Shown here piece by piece: positions 17,810-24,381 of a DNA stretch of 64,000 bases. The stretch covers positions 1 through 64,000 of the forward strand of contig NZ_JASAMB010000005.1 in the NCBI RefSeq assembly GCF_029948125.1, in the 5' to 3' direction. Under the pieces are notes generated by a model. The model was not told the DNA's origin, made no database searches, and saw only the letters and a list, made by a program, of their open reading frames with translations. Positions within the stretch are counted from its first letter, which is position 1. Each line of letters opens with the position of its first letter. This DNA is from Catellatospora sp. KI3. Lineage in GTDB: Bacteria; Actinomycetota; Actinomycetes; Mycobacteriales; Micromonosporaceae. The position numbers and the translations under genes were made by a program.

Positions 17810-18294
17810 GCGGGCTGGGCAGTGTCGTCCTGGTCGCCGCCACGGTGGCGACGGGCATGATGGCCGGGGTGTTCGGACTGTACGCGCACACGGTCATGCC
17901 CGGCCTGCGCCGTACCGACGACCGCACTTTCGTGGGCGCGTTCCAGGCGATCGACCGGGCGATCATCAACGGCTGGTTCCTGGGCGCCGGATTCCTCGGT
18001 GCCCCGGTGCTCACCGGCGCGGCCGCGCTGCTGCACCTCGGTGCCCCGGACCGGGCGGCTCTGCGGTGGATCGTGGCCGCGTTCGCGCTGTACCTGGTGA
18101 CGTTCTTCATCACCGCCGCGGTCCACGTGCCGCTCAACAACGAGCTCAAGGCCGCGGGCGAACCTGACGACATCGCGGATCTCGCGGCGGTGCGGGCCCG
18201 CTTCGCCGAGGCGCGCTGGGCGCGCTGGAACACGGTACGCGCGATCGCCACGACCGCCGCCGCCTTCTGCCTGGCCGCAGCCCTGACCTCCTGA
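17806..18294 (+). CDS. DUF1772 (anthrone oxygenase-like) membrane protein
   Basis: A 162-residue protein with four membrane spans and the family pattern MAGVFGLYAHTVMPGLRR, FLGAPVLTGAAA and HVPLNNELKAAG. DUF1772 members are often annotated as anthrone oxygenase-like because a few act in polyketide tailoring; most have no known role. GTG start overlaps the upstream stop. Repeat copy 3 lies 37 bases after its stop. Confidence 0.82.
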   Translation: MSGLGSVVLVAATVATGMMAGVFGLYAHTVMPGLRRTDDRTFVGAFQAIDRAIINGWFLGAGFLGAPVLTGAAALLHLGAPDRAALRWIVAAFALYLVTFFITAAVHVPLNNELKAAGEPDDIADLAAVRARFAEARWARWNTVRAIATTAAAFCLAAALTS

Positions 18295-18330
18295 CCAGCC
18301 CAGTCGCCCACCCACCCCACGCGCTCAGTC

Positions 18331-18392
18331 GTGCAGTTTCGGGGAAACTGCACGAATCTCGGGCGCGATTGCTGCAGTTTCCCCGAAACTGC
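18331..18392. repeat. Dispersed twin-palindrome element, copy 3
   Basis: GTGCAGTTTC-GGG-GAAACTGCAC, GAATC...GATT spacer, GCAGTTTC-CCC-GAAACTGC. Sits 37 bases downstream of a stop codon, between co-directional genes. Confidence 0.85.
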
Positions 18393-18463
18393 GGGCGGGC
18401 CCCGCCCGGAAGGCGGGTGGCCCGCGTGAAAGGCGGGTGGGCGCTCGTCTCTGGTACAAGGGG

Positions 18464-18973
18464 ATGGTGGATCTGAGCGGGGTGGAGCGGGCGGTCGCGG
18501 AGCTGGACGCCGTGTACCGGCCGGTGGCGACCATGCCCGTGGACCTGGACATGCTCCCGGACCTGGGTGCGCACACGGCGGCCGCACTGGCGGAGCTCGG
18601 CGTCGACGAGCGGGCCGAGGCGGTCCTGCGCGACCTCGTCGAGCTTTACGCGGCAGGGGAGCCGGACGTCCGCGCGGCGATCCGGCGGCTGTTCGACCGG
18701 TACACCTCGTTCCGGTGGGCCGCCCGGTTGCCGCGCGGCGAGGAGGTCACCGAAGCCGGGCTGCGGGCTGAGCTGATCCTGTTCTCCGCCCGCGACCAGG
18801 GCAGCGATCCCCGGGACGAGGTGCTGGGCCTGCGGGACCTGTGCGCCCGCGCGCGCCGGGCCGGGCTGGACGCCGATCCGCTGCTGGCGGAGGCGGCCGG
18901 GCTGTCCAGCGACGTCGACCGGTACGGCATGGGCTCCACCCGCACCATCCTGCTCGGACACCTCGGCAGGTGA
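18464..18973 (+). CDS. Conserved hypothetical protein
   Basis: A 169-residue soluble, helical, Arg/Leu-rich protein (start MVDLSGVERAVAELDAVY). It contains DVRAAIRRLFDRYTSFRWA and a C-terminal DRYGMGSTRTIL. No family recognised. ATG at 18464 or GTG at 18467 are both possible since AAGGGG lies directly upstream; GTG at 18437 is less likely. It is monocistronic and follows repeat copy 3. Confidence 0.6.
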   Translation: MVDLSGVERAVAELDAVYRPVATMPVDLDMLPDLGAHTAAALAELGVDERAEAVLRDLVELYAAGEPDVRAAIRRLFDRYTSFRWAARLPRGEEVTEAGLRAELILFSARDQGSDPRDEVLGLRDLCARARRAGLDADPLLAEAAGLSSDVDRYGMGSTRTILLGHLGR

Positions 18974-19040
18974 GCGCTCGACGCGCTGTCCGGCGTAGAC
19001 TTCCGGCCACGTCGAGGCGGCTGGCGAGGGGTGTGAAGCG

Positions 19041-19595
19041 GTGGCGGTGCCGGTCTGGCTGCTCGACATCGACGGCGTGATCAACGCGGTCACCGACGAT
19101 CCGGATCTGCGGGTGTGGCCGCGGGGCCAGTGGGTGCGGGCTTCGGCGGCCAGCGCGCACGGGATCGAGTGGCCGCTGCTGGCCGCGCGGCCGGTGCTGG
19201 ACTTCCTGCGGCGGGTGCACGACGAGGGCCGGGCGGAGATCCGCTGGCACAGCACGTGGCAGTCGTACGCGGTGAACGTCGGCGTGGCGCTGGGCCTGCC
19301 GGACTGGCCGGTGGCCGAGTGCCCGGAGTTCGCCGAGAGCGACGACACCGAGATCGCGTCACCGCTGATCGTGGTACGGCATCACTGGTGGAAGCTGCCC
19401 ACCGCGCAGCGGGTCATCGACGGCGGCCGTCCGCTGCTCTGGACCGACGACGACGCCCGGCACCAGCTGCGCGCGCAGGACCGGGCGGGCTGGGACGCCT
19501 GGGCGCTGGTCGTGGCGCCGCCGGTCGAGTCCGGCCTCACGCCGCGCCAGCTGCGCCGCATCGACACCTGGCTCACCGAGCGGGAGTCCTGGTAG
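19041..19595 (+). CDS. HAD-like hydrolase-fold protein
   Basis: A 184-residue protein beginning with WLLDIDGVIN, the DxD nucleophile motif of HAD-type hydrolases, and carrying WTDDDA near the end as the second acidic motif. The middle has a WHSTWQSYA segment seen in related actinobacterial proteins. It probably acts as a small phosphatase on an unknown substrate; a single clear Lys motif is not visible, so activity is uncertain. GTG start with GAGGGG upstream. Confidence 0.72.
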   Translation: MAVPVWLLDIDGVINAVTDDPDLRVWPRGQWVRASAASAHGIEWPLLAARPVLDFLRRVHDEGRAEIRWHSTWQSYAVNVGVALGLPDWPVAECPEFAESDDTEIASPLIVVRHHWWKLPTAQRVIDGGRPLLWTDDDARHQLRAQDRAGWDAWALVVAPPVESGLTPRQLRRIDTWLTERESW

Positions 19596-19611
19596 ACCCG
19601 GTCGCGGGCGG

Positions 19612-19917
19612 TCAGTCGCGTTCGGGTTCGCCGGTGGCATCCGGCTCGGGTGGCGCACCGGGTGCCGTGGCCGAGTCGGGTGGCGTGGTGTCGGCGGGCA
19701 CGGCCGTCGCGGCGGTGACTGCTCGGGCGCGTCCGCGCTTCGACCTGCTCCATTCGATCTGGGTGGCGACGGCCGCGCCGATGGCCATCACCGAGCCGAC
19801 GGCGCAGCCGATGCCGTCCGCGACCCGCCAGTCGAGATCGGGGGCCAGCTGCAGGTAGAGCAGGACGAGGAAGCCGAGGGCGGACAGCCCGGCGAAGACG
19901 CGCGAGCGCAGGCTCAC
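19612..19917 (-). CDS. Small two-span membrane protein
   Basis: A 101-residue protein with two hydrophobic segments (residues ~5-25 and ~33-52) followed by a charged Ala/Pro/Glu-rich cytoplasmic or external tail. GTG start; GGAAGG lies about 8 bases upstream. No family recognised. Convergent with the HAD-like gene. Confidence 0.55.
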   Translation of the reverse strand: MSLRSRVFAGLSALGFLVLLYLQLAPDLDWRVADGIGCAVGSVMAIGAAVATQIEWSRSKRGRARAVTAATAVPADTTPPDSATAPGAPPEPDATGEPERD

Positions 19918-20098
19918 AGGGTCATCCTTCCGCAGGTGCTACCGGAGGTGCGGTGACGTCATCGTGGCAGGTCGAGGCAAGGCGGCGCCGTTTCGTGTCA
20001 CCCGTTCGGGTCCGGCACCCGCCAGCGGCCGCCGGCGTACGCGTCGGTGACGATGCGGCGGTGCTGCCCGGTGTCGCGGTGGTCGAACCCGGGGACCC

Positions 20099-20441
20099 GA
20101 CGACGGCCCGGTGGACGTGCTGCTGCGGGCGCTGGGGCAGACCGCGCGCGACAGCGACGACCTGGTCGGCCCGCTCGCCGCGCTGCGGCTGCGCCTGATC
20201 CGGACCGTGCCCGCGGTGCGCGGCCGGGGCCTGCAGCGCCGGCTCGACGCGCAGCGGGAGATCTCGCGACACCTGGCCGAGGCCTTCGGCGACCGGCTGG
20301 ACATGGTGAGCGCGGCCGCCCTGACCGGCGCCTTCGTGGGCGCGATCAACGGCGCCCTGCAGGTGCTGCTGGACGACGCCGACAGGCTGGGCGACCGACT
20401 TCGCGCTGGCGCCCTGGCTCGGGCGCGCAGAACGCGCCTGA
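20099..20441 (+). pseudogene. TetR family regulator remnant
   Basis: About 100 residues of a TetR/MftR-like C-terminal ligand domain are readable (PVDVLLRALGQTARDSDD ... QREISRHLAEAFGDRLD ... GAFVGAIN). There is no N-terminal helix-turn-helix upstream. The natural ending (ATDFALAPWLGRAERA, stop at 20,439-20,441) lies in a different frame, so there is also a frameshift near 20,390. This is a decayed gene, not a working regulator. Confidence 0.72.
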
Positions 20442-20453
20442 CCCTCGACCGGG

Positions 20454-20702
20454 TCAGGCGGCGACGGCGAGCTGCTCGGCCAGCGTGTTCAGGTCGAGGT
20501 CGAGCACCCTGGCCAGGGCGGCCACGGTGAAGAACGCGGGTGTCGCGATGACGCCCTGCTCGATCTTGCGCAGGGTGTCCAGCGAGATCCCGGCCAGGGC
20601 GGCCACCTCGGCGGCGCTGCGCTCGCCGCGGGCACGCTGCAGTGTGCGGCCCAGCTCCGCGCCGCGGCGGCGCTCGTCTTCGGTCAACGGGGTACGCACC
20701 AT
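20454..20702 (-). CDS. XRE family helix-turn-helix regulator
   Basis: An 82-residue protein that is almost only a HTH_3 domain: RSAAEVAALAGISLDTLRKI is the DNA-binding helix pair. It has a short or no leader, since TATTAT lies about 10 bases before the ATG. It is divergent from the methionine aminopeptidase gene across only 36 bases that contain a perfect palindrome, so it probably controls itself and that gene. Confidence 0.85.
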   Translation of the reverse strand: MVRTPLTEDERRRGAELGRTLQRARGERSAAEVAALAGISLDTLRKIEQGVIATPAFFTVAALARVLDLDLNTLAEQLAVAA

Positions 20703-20719
20703 GGTGTCGATGATAATAC

Positions 20720-20735
20720 TGGTATTAAAATACCA
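20720..20735. promoter_or_regulatory. Palindromic operator between XRE and map
   Basis: TGGTATT-AA-AATACCA, a perfect 7-bp inverted repeat in a 36-base divergent gap, overlapping AT-rich promoter-like sequence (GATAATACT). Strong candidate operator for the XRE protein. Confidence 0.75.
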
Positions 20736-20738
20736 ACC

Positions 20739-21496
20739 ATGGTCACCTTGAGAACCCCTGCCGAGATCGAAGCCATCCGTGTGTCGGGCCGGGTCGTCGC
20801 CCGCGTCCTGGCCGCCGTGTCCGCCGCGGCGTACGCCTCGACGAGCTGGACGCGCTGGCCGTGGACCTGATCGCCGCCGAGGGGGCGAAACCGTCGTTCC
20901 TCGGCTACCACCCGGGCTGGGCGCCCGTGCCGTACCCGGCGGTGCTCTGCCTGTCGGTCGACGACGCGATCGTGCACGGCATCCCCGACCGGCGCGTGCT
21001 GCGCGAGGGTGACCTGCTCAGCATCGACTGCGCCGTACACGTCGACGGCTACCACGCCGACGCGGCCGTCACCGTCGGCGTCGGCGCGCTCGACCCGGCC
21101 GCGACCCGGCTGGCCCGCACCGCCGAGCAGGCGCTGGCCGCGGGCATCGCCGCCGCCCGCCCGGGGGCGCGGCTGGGCGACGTCGCGCACGCGATCGAAT
21201 CGGTGGCCCGCGGCGCGGGCTACGGCCTGCTCGAAGGCTGCGGCGGGCACGGCATCGGCACCGAGATGCACGAGGACCCGCATGTGTCCAACACCGGCCG
21301 CCCCGGCCGGGGCCTGGTGCTGCGCGAAGGCCTGGTCATCGCGATCGAGCCGATGCTGCTGGCGGGCGGCCGCGACGGCAGCCGCACCGGCGCCGACGGC
21401 TGGACCATCCTGACCAGCGACGGCAGCCGGGCCGCGCACGCCGAGCACACCATCGCCGTCACCGCCGCCGGTCCGGTCGTGCTCACCGCGCCGTAG
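20739..21496 (+). pseudogene. map: Methionine aminopeptidase type I, frameshifted
   Basis: The protein is a type I methionine aminopeptidase, which trims the initiator Met. The metal ligands are all present: His in AIVHG, Asp in SIDCAVHVDGYHAD (two), His in GGHGIG, Glu in IAIEPM, Glu in HAEHT. The reading frame from ATG 20739 (MVTLRTPAEIEAIRVSGR) hits TGA at 20868. The rest is in another frame from about 20831 (VRLDELDALAVDL). The two halves join if one base (or 3n+1) was lost around 20829-20830. Either the N-terminal ~35 residues are disabled or the base call is wrong; a GTG at 20861 could start a shortened protein. Probably a paralogue of the housekeeping enzyme. Confidence 0.8.
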
Positions 21497-21500
21497 CGGC

Positions 21501-22256
21501 CTAGATGTCGGCGAACTCGGCCGCGAACCGGCCGCGCCACGGCACCCCGGGCTCGATGACCTGCACCTTGTCGTACGCCCAGGCGGCGCAGACGCCCGGG
21601 TAGATGCCGGTGCGAACGAACCAGCGCGACGCCCCGGTCAGGGTGGCCCGCCAGCCCGGCACGGCCCACTCCACCCGCTCGCGGGTGCAGCCGTTGACCT
21701 GCTTCTCGCCGCGCAGCTCACCCGCGCTGACCTTCGGGTCGGGCACCGGCGCGAACCGCAGGAAGCACCCGCCGTAGCCGGCGCCGTCCGGGCGGCCGTT
21801 GGTGGCCGGGCTGCCCAGCACCACCCGCTCGGCGGCGGTCAGCTCCCAGGCCAGGCTCAGCCGCCAGGCCTCGCTGTGCACCAGCGTCGCGGTGATCTCG
21901 CGGCGCTCGTGCAGCAGCACCTCGCCCTTGTGGTCGCGCCAGGCCAGGCGCTGCACCAGCCGGTCGTCGGCGGCCTCGTCGAAGCCCTCGTCCGTGATCG
22001 TCCCGTGGTCGTCGAGCCAGGTGTAGCCCTGGTCGCGCACGTACGTGCGGCCGCCCCACAGGTTGGTGCCGTTGACGTCCTGCACCGCCAGCGACAGGCC
22101 CAGGTGCCAGCGGTGGTCCTCCGGCAGGGCGTCGGTCACCACCTTCCCGGCCAGCGTGCGCACCGGATGCAGGTACGGCCGCGGCGAGAGGGTCGGATCG
22201 AGGTCGGGCGCGACGACGTACTCGGCGACGGTCACGCCGCCGACCTTCAGCCTCAT
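21501..22256 (-). CDS. DUF6807 (PmoA-like) family protein
   Basis: A 251-residue beta-rich protein of the DUF6807/PmoA-like family (HPVRTLAGKVVTDALPEDHRWH, quoted in part as RTLAGKVVTDALPEDHRWH; GYGGCFLRFAP). Despite the PmoA name these soluble proteins are usually found with Gfo/Idh oxidoreductases and sugar catabolism genes; biochemical role unknown. AAGGGA precedes the ATG. The perfect operator CAAACGTTTG is 40 bases upstream, identical to that of the uronate operon 13 kb away, so it probably belongs to the same LacI regulon. Confidence 0.8.
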   Translation of the reverse strand: MRLKVGGVTVAEYVVAPDLDPTLSPRPYLHPVRTLAGKVVTDALPEDHRWHLGLSLAVQDVNGTNLWGGRTYVRDQGYTWLDDHGTITDEGFDEAADDRLVQRLAWRDHKGEVLLHERREITATLVHSEAWRLSLAWELTAAERVVLGSPATNGRPDGAGYGGCFLRFAPVPDPKVSAGELRGEKQVNGCTRERVEWAVPGWRATLTGASRWFVRTGIYPGVCAAWAYDKVQVIEPGVPWRGRFAAEFADI

Positions 22257-22295
22257 GACGTCCCTTCACCCGGGGCATGCCACCGCACCCCCCGA

Positions 22296-22305
22296 CAAAC
22301 GTTTG
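22296..22305. promoter_or_regulatory. LacI-type operator before the DUF6807 gene
   Basis: CAAACGTTTG, identical to 9110-9119, flanked on both sides by matching bases (ACAAACGTTTGC). Links this gene to the regulator at 9309. Confidence 0.75.
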
Positions 22306-22401
22306 CCGCAACGCTAATAGGCCCTCGATCACCCGTCAACGCTGTCCCGGAGGTAAGGAAAGGCCCGTCCCGCGCTCACGCGACCCTCTAACCTGGACGC
22401 C

Positions 22402-22854
22402 GTGAACATCCGGCGGCGCAAGAAGCTCACCAGGCGGCTGATTGAGGCCGTGTTCCGGGAGGACGCCGCGGCCGTGCGGGCCCTGCTGCGCGCCGGTGCC
22501 GAACCCGGCGCACCCGACCGGGCGGGCACCACCCCGCTGTACCAGGCCTGCGTGCACGGCTCGACCGAGGCCGCGCGGGTGCTGCTGGCCGCCGGTGCGG
22601 CGCCCGACGCCGAGAGCGGGCGCGGCCAGGAGGGCACCCCGCTGTGCGCCGCTTCGATCTGGGGCCACGACGACGTGGTACGGCTGCTGCTGGCCCACGG
22701 GGCCGACCCGAACCTGCGCGAGGACCAGGGCACCGGCTGGGCACCGCTGGACTACGCGCTGCAGTACGACCAGCCCGCGACGGCCGAGCTGCTCACCGCG
22801 GCCGGAGCCCGGCCCACCCGGCAGCCGGTGCCGCGAGCGCCCGAGGCCGGTTAG
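22402..22854 (+). CDS. Ankyrin repeat protein
   Basis: A 150-residue protein made of about four ankyrin repeats: VRALLRAGAEP, GTTPLYQACVHGS...LLAAGAAPD, GTPLCAASIWGH...LLLAHGADPN, and WAPLDYALQYDQP...LLTAAGA. It has a basic N-terminus (MNIRRRKKLTRRL) and no signal peptide, so it should act in the cytoplasm as a protein-binding scaffold; partner unknown. GTG start. Its stop overlaps the PHP remnant on the other strand. Confidence 0.85.
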   Translation: MNIRRRKKLTRRLIEAVFREDAAAVRALLRAGAEPGAPDRAGTTPLYQACVHGSTEAARVLLAAGAAPDAESGRGQEGTPLCAASIWGHDDVVRLLLAHGADPNLREDQGTGWAPLDYALQYDQPATAELLTAAGARPTRQPVPRAPEAG

Positions 22855-23045
22855 CGCCCGGGGCGGGTCCAGAAGTCCTGCGGATGCCTTCCCGGCCAGA
22901 AGCCGTACGCTTCCACCATCGCCACCGCCCCGGCGAACCCGCGCGCTAGCACCGCCGGCACATGCGCGTCACTTGTTGACCTCCAGCGCCCGCCCGCTGC
23001 CCGCCAGCAGCCGCAGCGCGTGCCGGAACTCCGCAACCCCGTATT
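22851..23045 (-). pseudogene. PHP-domain hydrolase remnant
   Basis: Two pieces of a PHP-type phosphoesterase C-terminus are readable in different frames: ALRLLAGSGRALEVN, then SDAH...GFAGAVAMVEAYGFWPG and PQDFWTR. They match the order EVN ... SDAH ... GF-PGR-P--HW at the end of the intact gene at 44,924. The segment between EVN and SDAH is deleted and the whole N-terminus is missing, cut off exactly at repeat copy 4. Confidence 0.7.
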
Positions 23046-23051
23046 GCGCGG

Positions 23052-23114
23052 GTGCAGTTTCGGGGAAAGTGCAGGAATCTTGGCCGGGATTCGTGCACTT
23101 TCCCCGAAACTGCA
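23052..23114. repeat. Dispersed twin-palindrome element, copy 4 (covarying)
   Basis: Left arm GTGCAGTTTCGGGGAAAGTG and right arm CACTTTCCCCGAAACTGCAC are exact reverse complements, and GAATC/GATTC extends the stem. The change from ACTG to AGTG in the left arm is matched in the right arm, which supports one long hairpin. Lies 57 bases beyond the LacI stop. Confidence 0.88.
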
Positions 23115-23171
23115 CCCGAACGACGGCGCGCGCCCCCGCGCGCCCCCGCGGGGCGGGGCGCGGGGCGTGGG

Positions 23172-24197
23172 TCAGGGTTGCTGGGCGGGGCCGGTGGATT
23201 CGCGGACGACCAGGCGGCAGGGCTGGCGGATGACGCCGGAGGAGGCGGTCCCGTCCAGGGCCGCGAACAGGTGCATCACCGCGGTGGCGCCGAGCTGCTC
23301 CAGGTTCAGGTCGACCGTGGTCAGCGGCGGGCGGCAGTCGGCGGCCATCTCCTCCCAGTTGTCGTAGCCCACGACGGCCACGTCGTCGGGGATGCGGCAG
23401 CCGTGGTCGAGCAGCGCCTGCGCCACCCCGGCCGCGATCTGGTCGTTGCCGCAGAAGATGGCGTCCACCTCGGGATGGGCGTTGATGAGGGTACGGGCCG
23501 CGTGCCGCCCCCACCGCTGCGACCATTCGCCGTACTGCGGCTCGCCGCCGACCAGGGTCAGGCCGGACTCGGCCAGCACCGCCTTGAGTCCGGTGACCCG
23601 GTCGCGGGCGGCCCGGTAGCTCTGCGGGCCGGTGATGTGGGCGATGTTGCGCCGCCGCAGCGACACCAGGTGCTCCCCGGCCAGCCGGGCGCCGCCCTCG
23701 TCGTCGGCGAGCACGGACAGGTCGCCGGGGTCGGTGGACTGGCCGTAGACGTACACGACGGGCACCGGGATGTCGCGGCTGAGCGAGGGGCGCAGGTCGT
23801 TGCTGTCGCCGAGGATGATGAACCCGTCGACCTGGCGGGCGAGCAGGGTGCGGATGTAGTGCTGGCGCCGGATCGCGTCGCCGCGGGCGTCGCACAGCAG
23901 CACCGACATCTGCTCGTTGCCCAGCGCGTTCTCGGCGCCGAGCAGGATCGGGATGGAGAAGCGGCCGCCGAGTTCGTCGGTGAGCAGCCCGATGGTGCGG
24001 GTGCGCCCGGAGATGAGGCCGCGGGCGAGCACGTTGGGCTGGAACGACAGCTGGTTGGCGGCCTGCAGCACGCGCAGCCTGGTGTCGGCGGCGACCTCAG
24101 CGCGCGCGTTGAGCGCCTTGGACGCCGTGGCCACCGATACGCCGGCCAGTCTGGCCACATCGGTGAGGGTGACCGACTGGGATCGCCGCCTGCCCAA
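23172..24197 (-). CDS. LacI family regulator, arabinofuranosidase locus
   Basis: A 341-residue LacI/GalR repressor. Helix-turn-helix VTLTDVARLAGVSVATASKA, hinge FQPNVLARGL, effector domain with IGLLTDELGGRFS and VGYDNWEEMA. It is divergent from the GH127 gene, with two strong palindromes in the 184-base gap. It probably represses the GH127-transporter genes and itself until a beta-L-arabinose sugar binds (inference from neighbours). Confidence 0.9.
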   Translation of the reverse strand: MGRRRSQSVTLTDVARLAGVSVATASKALNARAEVAADTRLRVLQAANQLSFQPNVLARGLISGRTRTIGLLTDELGGRFSIPILLGAENALGNEQMSVLLCDARGDAIRRQHYIRTLLARQVDGFIILGDSNDLRPSLSRDIPVPVVYVYGQSTDPGDLSVLADDEGGARLAGEHLVSLRRRNIAHITGPQSYRAARDRVTGLKAVLAESGLTLVGGEPQYGEWSQRWGRHAARTLINAHPEVDAIFCGNDQIAAGVAQALLDHGCRIPDDVAVVGYDNWEEMAADCRPPLTTVDLNLEQLGATAVMHLFAALDGTASSGVIRQPCRLVVRESTGPAQQP

Positions 24198-24218
24198 CTG
24201 AAAGCCTTTCGATCGTTT

Positions 24219-24235
24219 TTCGACAGTGTGTCGAA
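24219..24235. promoter_or_regulatory. Palindrome in the lacI-GH127 gap
   Basis: TTCGACA-GTG-TGTCGAA, perfect 7-bp arms, 22 bases upstream of the lacI ATG. Possible second operator or autoregulatory site. Confidence 0.55.
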
Positions 24236-24304
24236 GAGTAGCGGTGCGCAGCAGACTTGGCTAGCGTCGATTCACGTTATCGAGATGTAACGCAGATTGC
24301 ATCT

Positions 24305-24324
24305 TGCCGAAAAGGTTTTCGGCA
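24305..24324. promoter_or_regulatory. Operator-like perfect palindrome before GH127
   Basis: TGCCGAAAAGGTTTTCGGCA: 9-bp perfect arms around GG, 58 bases before the GH127 ATG. The left half recurs before the second arabinofuranosidase gene (36,922). Confidence 0.75.
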
Positions 24325-24381
24325 TCCACAGTGGCTCCAACGTTCAAGTGACCGCGGTCACGGAAGTTGTTGGAGGCGGAG

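Noticed and set aside
20454-21496. Toxin-antitoxin pair reading of XRE plus map
   Set aside because: The genes are divergent, not a coupled operon, and methionine aminopeptidase is not a known toxin; operator-controlled enzyme is simpler.
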